Source of the DNA: Cellulomonas hominis
Lineage (GTDB): Bacteria; Actinomycetota; Actinomycetes; Actinomycetales; Cellulomonadaceae
Assembly: GCF_901521055.1 (NCBI RefSeq)
Contig: NZ_CABEGA010000029.1
Span: 62,001 to 126,000 of the forward strand
Length of the DNA stretch: 64,000 nt
Direction: 5' to 3'
Shown piece after piece: positions 1 through 8,640 of the stretch. Numbering within the stretch: the stretch's first letter is position 1; each line of letters begins with the position of its first letter. The position numbers and the translations under genes were made by a program. The notes beneath the pieces were generated by a model, which was not told where the DNA came from, did no database searches, and saw only the letters and a program-made list of their open reading frames with translations.

Positions 1-1482
1 GCCGCTGGGCTCCGCGAGCCCCGTCGCGAGGGTGCTGACCTCCCCCGGCGTGCCGGCGTCGCCGGGCGCGAACCGGCGGACCGCGCCGTTGTAGGTGTCG
101 GCCACCACCACGGAGCCGTCGGGCAGCACCGCGACGCCCAGCGGGTGCTGCAGCAGCGCCTGGTCGGCGGAGCCGTCCCGGTGCCCGAAGTCGAACAGCC
201 CCTCCCCGACGGCCGTGCCCACGGTGGCGGCGGCGTACGCGTCGGCGGGCCCGGCGCGACCGGCGTCCGGGGCCTCGACGCCCGGGTCGATCCAGCGCAG
301 CGCCGACACCTCGGAGTCCGCCAGCCACAGCCGGCCGCCCGGGGCGAGCGCGACGCCGGAGGTCTGGGCGAACCAGGCCTCGCGGGGGTCGCCGTCGACG
401 AGGCCCTCGTTCATCGTCCCGGCGACGGGCTCGACGGCACCGGCCACGGGGTCGAACGCCCAGAGCTGGTGGTTGCCCGCCATCGCGACGAGCGCCGTGC
501 CGGTCTGCGGGGACCACGCCACGTCCCACGGGGACGACAGCGGCACCGACGTGGCCGCCCGCGGCGCGCCGTCGGTGCGCCACAGGTCCGTGCGCCCGGG
601 CAGCGGCGACGGCACGGTCGGCTCCCCGACCAGGTACTGCGCGCCCGTGCCCGCGACGGTGGTCACCCGGCCGTCCGACAGGCGCACCCCGCGCAGGGCG
701 TGGTTCACCGTGTCGGCGACCAGCACGTCGTACCCGACCGCCGCGGCGACGTCCTCCGGCAGCAGCGCCAGCCCGTTCGGCTCACTGAACCGGGCGTCGC
801 CCGGCTCGCCGTCCACCAGGCCGCGCTCCCCCGACCCGATGCGGCGCAGCAGCGTCTCGCCGTCGGCGGCGAGCTCCGCCACCGAGTGGTGCCCGGCATC
901 GGCGACCAGGAACGTCCCGCCCGGCAGGGCGACCGCCTTCGCGGGGAACCGCAGCGTCCCGGCGGTCGGCTCCGGCGGGACGTACGGGCCGGCGCCGCGG
1001 TGCAGCGTGCCCTTCGCGTCGTGCTCGGCGACGAGGTCCTCGACCAGGCGCTCGACGTTGGTCTGGTGCCCCTCGCCGGCCATCTGCGCGACGACGTAGC
1101 CCTCGGGGTCGATGACGACCAGCGTCGGCCAGGCGCGGGCCGTGTAGGCGGACCAGGTCACCAGCTCGGGGTCGTCCAGGACGGGGTGGTGCACCTCGTA
1201 CCGCTCGACCGCCGCGGCCAGGGCCACCGGGTCGGCCTCGTGCACGAACTTCGGCGAGTGCACCCCGACGATCACGAGGACGTCGCGGTACCGCTCCTCG
1301 AGCTCACGCAGCTCGTCCAGGACGTGCAGGCAGTTGATGCAGCAGAACGTCCAGAAGTCGAGCAGGACGATCTTGCCGCGGAGGTCCGCGAGCGCGACGT
1401 CCTGGCCGCCGGTGTTGAGCCAGCCGCGGCCGACGAGCTCGGACGCGCGGACCTTCGGGAGACGGGTGCTGCTGGTGGTCAC
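1..1482 (-). CDS. NHL-repeat protein with N-terminal thioredoxin-like domain (3' end cut)
   Basis: The first 494 residues are present; the C-terminus lies beyond the window. Residues 1-150 form a TlpA/thioredoxin-like domain with the redox motif CCINC (C48 and C51 as the CxxC pair) after an FWTF stretch, followed by NHL beta-propeller repeats seen as recurring GxxxLVDGxxxxARFxxPxGLAL-like segments. There is no signal peptide, so a cytoplasmic protein is likely. The family is widespread in actinobacteria and its exact redox partner is unknown. The GTG start at 1482 is the first in-frame start before the thioredoxin fold. Confidence 0.85.
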   Translation of the reverse strand, partial: MTTSSTRLPKVRASELVGRGWLNTGGQDVALADLRGKIVLLDFWTFCCINCLHVLDELRELEERYRDVLVIVGVHSPKFVHEADPVALAAAVERYEVHHPVLDDPELVTWSAYTARAWPTLVVIDPEGYVVAQMAGEGHQTNVERLVEDLVAEHDAKGTLHRGAGPYVPPEPTAGTLRFPAKAVALPGGTFLVADAGHHSVAELAADGETLLRRIGSGERGLVDGEPGDARFSEPNGLALLPEDVAAAVGYDVLVADTVNHALRGVRLSDGRVTTVAGTGAQYLVGEPTVPSPLPGRTDLWRTDGAPRAATSVPLSSPWDVAWSPQTGTALVAMAGNHQLWAFDPVAGAVEPVAGTMNEGLVDGDPREAWFAQTSGVALAPGGRLWLADSEVSALRWIDPGVEAPDAGRAGPADAYAAATVGTAVGEGLFDFGHRDGSADQALLQHPLGVAVLPDGSVVVADTYNGAVRRFAPGDAGTPGEVSTLATGLAEPSG

Positions 1483-1566
1483 GGGGACAGTCAACACGAC
1501 GCGCGGGGACGGTGTGCCGCACCGTCCGGAGCGCGAGCGGACGGGTCGTCAGCCACGCCGCCGCGG

Positions 1567-1785
1567 TCAGGCCTGCGCCTCGACCGCCCCGACGACGCGC
1601 ACCCGCACGGCGACCCCGTCGACCGCGGCGGGCAGCCCGGCGGCGTCCGCACGCGACGCGACGCTGACCTGCAGCCGGTAGCCGTCGTCCCCCCGGGCCA
1701 GTCCGATGCCCCGGACCCCGTCCCGGCCCCCCAGGTCGCGTCGCAGGTGCTGCTTGGCAGCGCGGGCGCGGTCGATGTCGGCCAT
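1567..1785 (-). CDS. Small protein resembling the N-domain of the adjacent peptidase
   Basis: A 72-residue protein, not recognised by name. Its core (GLARGDDGYRLQVSV, then VDGVAVRVRVVG) resembles residues 42-105 of the neighbouring Nal1-like peptidase (GLAPRLDGSYGVAVRYRL...). It looks like a freestanding copy of the small alpha/beta domain that precedes such trypsin-like peptidases. It begins 42 bases after the peptidase stop on the same strand, so the two are probably co-transcribed. A role as accessory or inhibitory domain is inference from similarity and position only. Confidence 0.6.
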   Translation of the reverse strand: MADIDRARAAKQHLRRDLGGRDGVRGIGLARGDDGYRLQVSVASRADAAGLPAAVDGVAVRVRVVGAVEAQA

Positions 1786-1827
1786 GCGGTCACCGCCCTC
1801 GCCCCTCGTGCCGGTCGCGGCGGGGCG

Positions 1828-2859
1828 TCAGGCGGGGGGCGGACCCACCAGCCGGGCGCCGAGCGCCGTGAGCACGGCGTCGATCGGGTTGACGTACGTC
1901 AGCCCGGTGCCATTCTCGCCCCCCGTCTCGGACCCCGCAAAGAGCAGCCCCAGGGCGACGCCGTCCGCCCGGTAGACGAGCGAGCCCGAGTCCCCGCCGC
2001 GGGAGAACGGGCCGCCACCGGTGGACTCCACCTCGATCTGGTCGTCGAAGCGCAGCTCGCCGAGCTCCTCGCCGTAGCCGACGACGACGTCGTCGAGCTC
2101 GATGGCGGTCACCCGGCCCTGCGTGACGGCGGTGGTGCGGCCGATCTTCCCGACGCTCTCCCCGCCGACCGCGACGGCCGTCCGGGTCACCGCGCCGACG
2201 GGGTAGGTGGGCTCGACGGCCGGGTCGTCCAGCAGCGCGACCGCGCAGTCGACGGTCCCGGTGCGGCCGGGCACCAGGGGGACGGTCGCGGCGAGCGTGC
2301 CGACGCGGTCCTCGGGCGCCGTGCCGCCGTCCGCCGGGCCGGGCTGGAGCACGAGGTCGCCGGTCCGGGCGCGGGGTGAGCCGGCGAGCACGTGGTAGTT
2401 CGAGAGCGCGTGGACGGCCCCGTCGACGGTCACGAACGCGCCGAGGGTGCCGGCGCTGACGTCCACGTGCGCGATCGACACCCCGGGGCGCAGCGGGCGG
2501 ACGCGTCCCGTCTCGCCGACGGCCTGCGCGGTCGCGACGGGCGGCCGCGGGGTCGGGATGCCGGTGCCGGTGTCCGTGCCGGCGGCGAGCGCCCGGATCC
2601 TGCCGGTGCGTCGCACGTCGGCGACGGGCCCGACCTGCTCGGCGACGCGCCGGGCGACGCTGCGGACGCCCGGCACGCCCAGCCGGTACCGCACGGCCAC
2701 GCCGTACGAGCCGTCGAGCCGCGGTGCGAGCCCGAGGGCGACCGCCGCCGGGCGGGGGGCATCCACGGCGGACGCCTCCGCCACCACGCCCCGCTGCGCG
2801 AGCTCCGCCACGTACGCCGCGAGCTGCTGCTTCAGCCGGCGCGCCTCGTCCTGGTCCAT
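1828..2859 (-). CDS. Trypsin-like (Nal1-type) serine peptidase
   Basis: A 343-residue protein with no signal peptide. An N-terminal helical stretch and small alpha/beta domain (about 1-110) precede a chymotrypsin-fold domain. The likely catalytic His is in LSNYHVL, the Asp lies near VDCAVALLDD, and the nucleophile Ser is in GGDSGSLVY. This order and the His context resemble the Nal1-like intracellular peptidases of bacteria. The substrate is unknown. The downstream gene repeats its N-domain. An alternative is a catalytically weak chaperone-like homologue, but the motif residues look intact. Confidence 0.8.
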   Translation of the reverse strand: MDQDEARRLKQQLAAYVAELAQRGVVAEASAVDAPRPAAVALGLAPRLDGSYGVAVRYRLGVPGVRSVARRVAEQVGPVADVRRTGRIRALAAGTDTGTGIPTPRPPVATAQAVGETGRVRPLRPGVSIAHVDVSAGTLGAFVTVDGAVHALSNYHVLAGSPRARTGDLVLQPGPADGGTAPEDRVGTLAATVPLVPGRTGTVDCAVALLDDPAVEPTYPVGAVTRTAVAVGGESVGKIGRTTAVTQGRVTAIELDDVVVGYGEELGELRFDDQIEVESTGGGPFSRGGDSGSLVYRADGVALGLLFAGSETGGENGTGLTYVNPIDAVLTALGARLVGPPPA

Positions 2860-2937
2860 GTGCCCTCCCCCTGCCGGCCCTGCACCGGCGGGCCCATCCT
2901 CACGCCGACCACCGACACCCCGGTCCTGCCCTCGCAG

Positions 2938-2985
2938 TGGAGCGTCCGGCCCGACTCGCCGCGGCGTGTCCGGCCGGACGCTCCA
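2938..2985. terminator. 14-bp hairpin between DUF6458 gene and peptidase gene
   Basis: Perfect arms TGGAGCGTCCGGCC (2938-2951) and GGCCGGACGCTCCA (2972-2985) with a 20-base loop. It lies just downstream of the DUF6458 gene on the minus strand, where a factor-independent terminator would sit. There is no clear U-tract. Confidence 0.55.
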
Positions 2986-3004
2986 CCCGGGTGCGAGGAG
3001 CGGG

Positions 3005-3238
3005 TCAGACCGCCGGCGGGGGCGGCGGGGTGCGGCCCTCGTAGCGCTCGACGACCTCGCGGTGCGAGGTGTTCGCCCGCTGCCGGGTGAGCACGAGGGC
3101 GAGGATCAGCGCGAGGATCCCCGCGCCCATGCAGATGTAGCCGATGACCGTGAGGTCGACGTTCGCGATGTTGTCGCTCACGCCGAACGCGAGGATCGCG
3201 CCGATGACGATCAGGGCGATGCCGCCTCCGATGCCCAT
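3005..3238 (-). CDS. DUF6458 family two-helix membrane protein
   Basis: A 77-residue protein starting MGIGGG with two hydrophobic helices (about 3-22 and 30-52), a positive TRQRAN loop and a proline-rich tail. It matches the actinobacterial DUF6458 family by its start and spacing. I chose the ATG at 3238 because GGAAGGAG sits eight bases upstream; a longer in-frame extension has no ribosome site and no hydrophobic character. Function is unknown. Confidence 0.8.
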   Translation of the reverse strand: MGIGGGIALIVIGAILAFGVSDNIANVDLTVIGYICMGAGILALILALVLTRQRANTSHREVVERYEGRTPPPPPAV

Positions 3239-3350
3239 GGTCGGACTCCTTCCACCGGCCCGGGCGCGGATGCCCGGGTCTGGGGACGAGTGTGGCGTCG
3301 GACCTGCGATCACGCGCGCCGAGCCACCGTCGCGAGGGACGAGCCGTCCG

Positions 3351-3410
3351 GTTGCTCAACATTCCGGTTGAGCAACGCCGGGGTGTCCGACCGGTCGCGG
3401 GACACCCCGG
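3351..3410. terminator. Two adjacent hairpins after the S9 peptidase
   Basis: First palindrome GTTGCTCAAC / GTTGAGCAAC (3351-3360 and 3367-3376, loop ATTCCG). Second, CCGGGGTGTCC / GGACACCCCGG (3378-3388 and 3400-3410, 11-base loop). The second ends seven bases from the stop of the peptidase gene read leftward and is its likely terminator. Confidence 0.55.
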
Positions 3411-3416
3411 TCCGCG

Positions 3417-5537
3417 TCAGCCGAGCACCTCCGGCAGCGGGGGCAGCTCGTCGCCGGACAGGCCCAGCACGTGCTCCGCGAGGAACGCGTCGACCACCTG
3501 GTACCAGACCTTCGCGTGCTGCGGCGTGAGCACCCAGTGGTTCTCGTCCGGGAAGTACAGGAACCGGTGCGGCGTCCGCCCGTCCTCGTCGGCCGCGAGC
3601 GCGGACCGGGACAGCAGCTCGTACCAGAGCCGCAGACCCTCGCCGATCGGCACCCGGTAGTCCTTGTCGCCGTGCACGACCAGCATCGGCGTGACGATCT
3701 TGTCGACCGACAGGTGCGGGGAGTTGGCCAGCGCCATCTCCGGTGTCATCTCCCGCTCCCAGTAGAAGGAGTGGTCGGTGGTCGGGCCGAACTGGTCGAG
3801 CGCCCACAGGCTGGCGTGCGTGACGATCGCGCGGAACCGGTCGGTGTGCCCGGCGACCCAGTTGGCCATGTAGCCGCCGAACGAGCCGCCCATCGCCGCG
3901 GTGCGGGTCTCGTCGACGTCCGCCCGCGCGACGGTCGCGTCGGTGACCGCCATCAGGTCGGTGAACGGGGCGGAGCCCCAGGCGCCCCAGCCGCGCTGGA
4001 CGAAGTCCTGGCCGTAGCCGGTGGACAGCGCGGGGTCGGGCAGCAGCACCGCGTAGCCGCGGGCCGCCATGATCCAGGGGTTCCACCGCCACGACCAGGC
4101 GTTCCAGGACCCGAGCGGCCCGCCGTGGATCCACAGCAGCAGGGGCGCGGGCGACGCGGCCGACGCGCCGTCGGGCAGCACGAGCCACGCGCGCACCTCC
4201 GCGCCGTCCTCGGCGGTCGCGGTGACCTCCGTGAGCGTGCCGGGCAGCTCGGGCAGCGGCGCCGGCGCGGGCAGGGCCACGGCCTCGACCGGGGTGCCGG
4301 TGGCGAGCGCGACCGCGAGGTCCACGCGCACGGGGTGCGACGGCTGCGTGTACGACGTCCGCAGCGCGTACAGGGTGCGGCCGTCGGGGCTCACCTGCAG
4401 CTCGTTGAGCACGGCGTCGTCGGCGGTCACCCGCGTCACCGCGCCGGAGTCGAGCGCGACGTGGAACACCGGCCCGCGGCCGAGGTCGTCGGCCTGGACG
4501 AGCAGGCCCGCGCCGTCCGGGGTCCACACGACCTCGTGCGGCCAGCGGTCCCAGTCGGGGGCCACGCGCTGCGGCTCGGCGCCCGCCGTCGTCAGGTCCA
4601 GCACCCACAGCTCCACGCGCGGCGCCTCGGTCGGCGTGGTGATCGTCTCCCGGACGTAGGCCACGCGACGGGAGTCCGGCGAGACCACCGGGGACGAGAC
4701 GTCGGCCGCCGGGTCGTCGACGAGCACGCGGCGGGTCCCCGTGGCGACGTCCACGGCCACCAGCTGCTGCCGGACGGCTCCGCGCGCACCGGCGCGGGTC
4801 CAGGACGTCACCAGCGTCCGCCCGTCGGGCGACAGCACCGCGTCCTGGTGCTGCAGGGCGGCGCCGGCGTCGGGCGCGAGGTCCCGCAGGTCCAGGCGGG
4901 GCGCGGGCGCACCGGCCTCCGGCGACGCGGCCACGGTGGTCAGGTCACCGGCGAACAGGTGCGGCGCGGCGGGACCGAGGTCGTGGTCCCAGTACCGCAC
5001 GGGGTACGTGCTGTGCAGGATCGCGCTGACCTTGGCGTCCTTGCGGGCGCCGATCAGGCGCTCGTCCTCGGCGTCGTCGGTCGCGCGGGGCAGGACGTCG
5101 GAGGCGACGACCACGACGGGGGCGTCCTGCGCGACGACGACGCCGCCCACGCCCGCCTTCCGGCCGGCGACGACCCGCGCCTCGGCGCCGTCGGCGGGCA
5201 GCAGCCAGAGCGCAGCCGGCGGCTCGTCGTCCGGTGCCTCGGCGTCGGCGTCGGGTCGCCCGGAGGTGAACAGCAGGTCCCCCGTCGAGGCGAACCGGGC
5301 GGACGACTCGCCCTTCGCGGAGCGCGTCAGGCGCCGCGCGGGCCGGATCCCCTCGGGGTCGACCTCCCACAGGGCGGTGACGTAGCGGGTGCGCTTCGCG
5401 TCGAGCGTCGACACGGCCGTGACGAGCCGGGTGCCGTCCGGGGACAGCGCCAGGCCCGACATCCGGGGCAGGGCGACGTAGGCGTCGAGGTCGTGGAAGG
5501 GGGTGGGCGGCGTGGGCTCAGCTGCGGCGTCGGTCAC
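3417..5537 (-). CDS. S9 family (prolyl oligopeptidase-type) peptidase
   Basis: A 706-residue cytoplasmic serine peptidase of the dipeptidyl/acylaminoacyl-peptidase type. The N-terminal 400 residues form a beta-propeller with recurring LSPDG / VSPDG blades; the C-terminal third is an alpha/beta hydrolase. The nucleophile is in GGSFGGYM (Ser near 552), the Asp in HGDKDYRVP (near 626), and the His in DENHWVL (near 667), so the triad is complete. The GTG start has TAGGACGG upstream and sits 12 bases after the copD-ctaG stop, which makes it the third gene of the copper operon by position, although no functional tie to copper is evident. Confidence 0.9.
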   Translation of the reverse strand: MTDAAAEPTPPTPFHDLDAYVALPRMSGLALSPDGTRLVTAVSTLDAKRTRYVTALWEVDPEGIRPARRLTRSAKGESSARFASTGDLLFTSGRPDADAEAPDDEPPAALWLLPADGAEARVVAGRKAGVGGVVVAQDAPVVVVASDVLPRATDDAEDERLIGARKDAKVSAILHSTYPVRYWDHDLGPAAPHLFAGDLTTVAASPEAGAPAPRLDLRDLAPDAGAALQHQDAVLSPDGRTLVTSWTRAGARGAVRQQLVAVDVATGTRRVLVDDPAADVSSPVVSPDSRRVAYVRETITTPTEAPRVELWVLDLTTAGAEPQRVAPDWDRWPHEVVWTPDGAGLLVQADDLGRGPVFHVALDSGAVTRVTADDAVLNELQVSPDGRTLYALRTSYTQPSHPVRVDLAVALATGTPVEAVALPAPAPLPELPGTLTEVTATAEDGAEVRAWLVLPDGASAASPAPLLLWIHGGPLGSWNAWSWRWNPWIMAARGYAVLLPDPALSTGYGQDFVQRGWGAWGSAPFTDLMAVTDATVARADVDETRTAAMGGSFGGYMANWVAGHTDRFRAIVTHASLWALDQFGPTTDHSFYWEREMTPEMALANSPHLSVDKIVTPMLVVHGDKDYRVPIGEGLRLWYELLSRSALAADEDGRTPHRFLYFPDENHWVLTPQHAKVWYQVVDAFLAEHVLGLSGDELPPLPEVLG

Positions 5538-5549
5538 CCCGCCGTCCTA

Positions 5550-7694
5550 TCACGACCGGCGCGGCTCGCTCTCGGGAACGGCCTGGTCGTCCCCAGCCGC
5601 GCCCCCGGCGGGACCGGCCACGGCCCGCCCGTCCCGCGCCGCCAGCCGCGCGAGCATCGCGTTGTACTCGTCCATCTCGACGTCGCCGTCGCGGTCGACC
5701 TTGCGGTCGCGGCGCCTCGCGGTGCGGTCGTCGTCGCGGGCCCACGCGAACGCGACGCCGATCGCCAGCGCGAGCGTCGGCAGCTCGCCGATCCCCCACG
5801 CCACGCCGCCGCCGCGCTGCTGGTCCTCGATCGCCGACGGGCCCCACTCGCGGCCCAGCAGGCCGAACCACTCGGGCACCAGCAGCACGTCGCCGGACGT
5901 GAGGGCGACGCCGAAGAACGCGTGGAACGCCATCGTGGCGAACAGGAGCAGCAGCCGCTGCGGATACGGCGGCCGCTGCGGACCGGGGTCGATGCCGACC
6001 AGGGCGTTGACGAACAGGTACCCGGCGAGCGAGAAGTGCACGACCATCACGTAGTGGCCGACCTCGGAGGTCAGCGCCCACGCGAACACGTCGGTGTAGT
6101 AGAAGACGATCATCGACCCGGCGAAGTTCACCGCGGCGACGACCGGGTTCGCGAAGAACCGCCCCCAGGGGCTGTGGACCAGCAGCAGCAGCCACTCGCG
6201 CGGCCCCCGGGACAGGTCCGGCCCGGCCTTCCCCGCGCCGGACCGCGTCCCGCGTGACGGCAGCGCCCGGAGCGCGAGGGTCACCGGCGCCGACAGGGCC
6301 AGCAGCACCGGCACGACCATCGCCAGGATCATGTGCTCGACCATGTGGGCGCTGAACAGCACGTGCCCGTACATCGCCGGGCCGCCGGAGGTCGTCCAGA
6401 AGAACAGCACCATGCCCGCGACCCACGACACCGTGCGCAGCCACGGCCACGTGTCGCCGCGCCGCCGCAGGCGCACCACCCACCGCACGTAGACGACCAG
6501 GCCGGCGACGGCCGCAGACGCCAGCAGGACGTCCCACCGCCACTGCGTGACCCAGCTGAGCGTCGTCGGCTCGGGCGGCAGGGCGTGGCCGGTGACGATC
6601 TCCGCGGGAGTCGGGTCGGTGATCGCCTCGTCGGGGACCGGCGGCGGGGACGCACCCAGCGCCACGGCCACCCCGGACACCGCGCCCATGACCGTCAGCT
6701 CCACCAGCACGAGGCGCCAGAACAGCCACGTGGCGGGGGCGCGCTCGTCGCCGGCCAGCCGGGACACCACCCGCCGCCGGTGCGCCAGCCCGAGCAGCCC
6801 GAGGACGCCGAACAGGGCGATCTTCGCGAGCAGCAGCACGCCGTACCTGGTCCCCAGGTCGGCCCACGACCCCACGCGGATGATCGAGTTCACCGTGCCG
6901 GACACCGCGACCGCGGCGAAGCACCAGCCGGCGATCACGGAGAACCGGGCGACCGCCGGCGCGAGGTCGGACCCGAGCCGGTGGGCCAGCGGCGACAGGG
7001 CCGTCAGGGTGCCGATCCACAGCGCCGCGCCCAGCAGGTGCAGGAACATCGAGGAGGTCGCGAGGTCGTGGCTCGCGGCACCGGCCGCGTGGCCGGTCTG
7101 CGCGGCCTGCCACAGCGCGACGACGACGACCGCGGCGATGCCGGCGGCACCGAGCGGCGACGTCGTCATCAGCGCGAGCGCCGTGACCACCGCCGCGGCG
7201 ACCGCCACGAACAGCAGCACCCGCCCGAGCTCGAACTGCGTGACGAACTGGCCGAGCTCCCCGCCGAACGCCGGGTCGGTGAGCGGCAGCCCCGCGACGT
7301 TCGCGTAGGTCAGGACCAGCTCGACGACGGCCGCGAGCGTCCACACCGCCGCGGCGACCGCGGTGACCCCGGAGGCGACGCGCGCGGCGGCACCGTCCTG
7401 CCGCCGGACCAGCACGGTGATCAGCAGCACCAGGCCGCCGAGGGTGGCGGACGCCGCGAGCTCGGAGGCGGTCGAGGCGACCGGGAGTCCCCACCGCACG
7501 AGCGCGCCCGGGTCCCGCAGCGCCGTCGGGGCGGCCGCACCGGTGAACGCCACGCCCGCGACCACGGTCGCCAGCGCCGCGACGGCGAGGGCCGCCAGCC
7601 GCAGCCAGCGGTCGGAGCCGCCGGCGGGGTCCGTCCCGCGGGTCGTGCGCGCGGGGCGGGGTCCTGCCGGTGCTGCGGCGACGCCGGGAGCCAT
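5550..7694 (-). CDS. CopD copper-resistance / CtaG cytochrome oxidase assembly fusion
   Basis: A 714-residue polytopic membrane protein. Residues 30-350 carry the CopD-type copper domain with many helices; residues about 390-620 carry the caa3-type CtaG domain (GPAMYGHVLFSAHMVEHM with metal-ligand His and Met residues, later MVVHFSLAGYLF). The tail is charged and cytoplasmic. This fusion is typical of actinobacteria and is thought to move copper towards cytochrome c oxidase or the periplasm side. It overlaps copC by ATGA at 7694, indicating translational coupling with that copper-binding protein. Confidence 0.9.
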   Translation of the reverse strand: MAPGVAAAPAGPRPARTTRGTDPAGGSDRWLRLAALAVAALATVVAGVAFTGAAAPTALRDPGALVRWGLPVASTASELAASATLGGLVLLITVLVRRQDGAAARVASGVTAVAAAVWTLAAVVELVLTYANVAGLPLTDPAFGGELGQFVTQFELGRVLLFVAVAAAVVTALALMTTSPLGAAGIAAVVVVALWQAAQTGHAAGAASHDLATSSMFLHLLGAALWIGTLTALSPLAHRLGSDLAPAVARFSVIAGWCFAAVAVSGTVNSIIRVGSWADLGTRYGVLLLAKIALFGVLGLLGLAHRRRVVSRLAGDERAPATWLFWRLVLVELTVMGAVSGVAVALGASPPPVPDEAITDPTPAEIVTGHALPPEPTTLSWVTQWRWDVLLASAAVAGLVVYVRWVVRLRRRGDTWPWLRTVSWVAGMVLFFWTTSGGPAMYGHVLFSAHMVEHMILAMVVPVLLALSAPVTLALRALPSRGTRSGAGKAGPDLSRGPREWLLLLVHSPWGRFFANPVVAAVNFAGSMIVFYYTDVFAWALTSEVGHYVMVVHFSLAGYLFVNALVGIDPGPQRPPYPQRLLLLFATMAFHAFFGVALTSGDVLLVPEWFGLLGREWGPSAIEDQQRGGGVAWGIGELPTLALAIGVAFAWARDDDRTARRRDRKVDRDGDVEMDEYNAMLARLAARDGRAVAGPAGGAAGDDQAVPESEPRRS

Positions 7695-8386
7695 CAGTCC
7701 TCCGCCCGGCCGTCCCTCGCCCGGCGCCGCTCGCGCACGACGAACACGGTCACGGCGCCGGCGGCGAGGACCGCGACGACGATCGCGACGAGCACGCCGG
7801 CCTCGAGGCCGGCGCCCTCGTCCTCCGCGAGCTCCTCGGACTCAGGAGCCAGCGTGGCGAAGGTCTTCCCCTGGGGGCTCGCCTGGCTGGTCGTCGACGG
7901 CTCCGGGGCCGCCTGCACCGGTGCGGCCGAACCGGCGGACGCCGTGAAGCCCAGCTCCCCTGACAGCGGGTGCCCGTCGGCGGAGGTGACGCGCCACTGC
8001 ACGGTGTAGTCCCCGGCGGGCAGGCCGGCCGCGAGCGCCTGCGAGACCGTGGTGTCGACCAGCTCCGGGGTGCCGGTGCTCACCGTGCTCCCGTCGGGTC
8101 CGACCACGACGATCTCCGTGCCGAGCGCCTGCGCCGGCTGGTCGAACGTCAGCGTCACGTGGGTCGGCGGCGTCGCGACGGTCGACCCGTCCGCGGGGTC
8201 GGTGCCCTGCAGGGCGTTGTGGGCGTCGGCGCGCGTCGCCGTCGCCAGCACCGCCGCGAGCCCGAGCAGCACGGCGAGCAGCAGCGCGGCGACGCGAGGC
8301 GCGACGGCCGGGGCCGGGCGGGCCACCGCGCGGGCGCGGACGGGGCGGGACGGGGCGGCGGGCGCGGACCGGCGCTCGGGAGACAT
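7694..8386 (-). CDS. copC: Copper resistance protein CopC
   Basis: About 230 residues. A long N-region and hydrophobic segment (VAALLLAVLLGLAAVLA) end at ATRADA, and mature protein begins with the copper-ligand His of HNALQGTDPADGS. The CopC beta-barrel signature VTLTFDQPA and the DGHPLSGELGF motif with a second ligand His follow. A C-terminal helix and RERRRARD tail anchor it in the membrane. The ATG at 8386 is preferred because it gives a normal export signal; in-frame ATGs at 8470 and 8527 would add a long disordered leader. It works with the CopD half of the downstream gene. Confidence 0.85.
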   Translation of the reverse strand: MSPERRSAPAAPSRPVRARAVARPAPAVAPRVAALLLAVLLGLAAVLATATRADAHNALQGTDPADGSTVATPPTHVTLTFDQPAQALGTEIVVVGPDGSTVSTGTPELVDTTVSQALAAGLPAGDYTVQWRVTSADGHPLSGELGFTASAGSAAPVQAAPEPSTTSQASPQGKTFATLAPESEELAEDEGAGLEAGVLVAIVVAVLAAGAVTVFVVRERRRARDGRAED

Positions 8387-8627
8387 CACCCGCCCATCAT
8401 CTCCCGGGTCCCCGGCGGACCGCTCCGCGGGCGGAGCACCGGCGGGGGTGATGTCGGTGGTGTGCGTCATAGTGGCGGCCTGCACGTGCCGCCGGCCTCC
8501 CGCCGGCACACCCGGTCCGGCCGGCACCCGCTCTCCCCGCTCCTCCCCGGGAGGTCCACCGTGACCCCGTGCAGCGCGCCGGCGAACCCGGCCTGTGGAC
8601 GACGGCGTCGGGCCCGGGTCCCGACCC

Positions 8628-8633
8628 TAGGGT
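8628..8633 (+). promoter_or_regulatory. -10 box TAGGGT, seven bases before the radC-like start
   Basis: TAGGGT lies seven bases before GTG 8641 with no clear ribosome site between, the layout expected of a leaderless actinobacterial transcript. The same hexamer at the same distance precedes the F420 gene at 11632. Confidence 0.45.
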
Positions 8634-8640
8634 CGAGAAG

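Noticed and set aside
3471..6257. A 928-residue plus-strand open frame opposite the S9 peptidase and copD-ctaG
   Set aside because: Composition (Arg, Gly, His, Val runs) is that of an antisense shadow, while the opposite strand encodes clear enzyme families.
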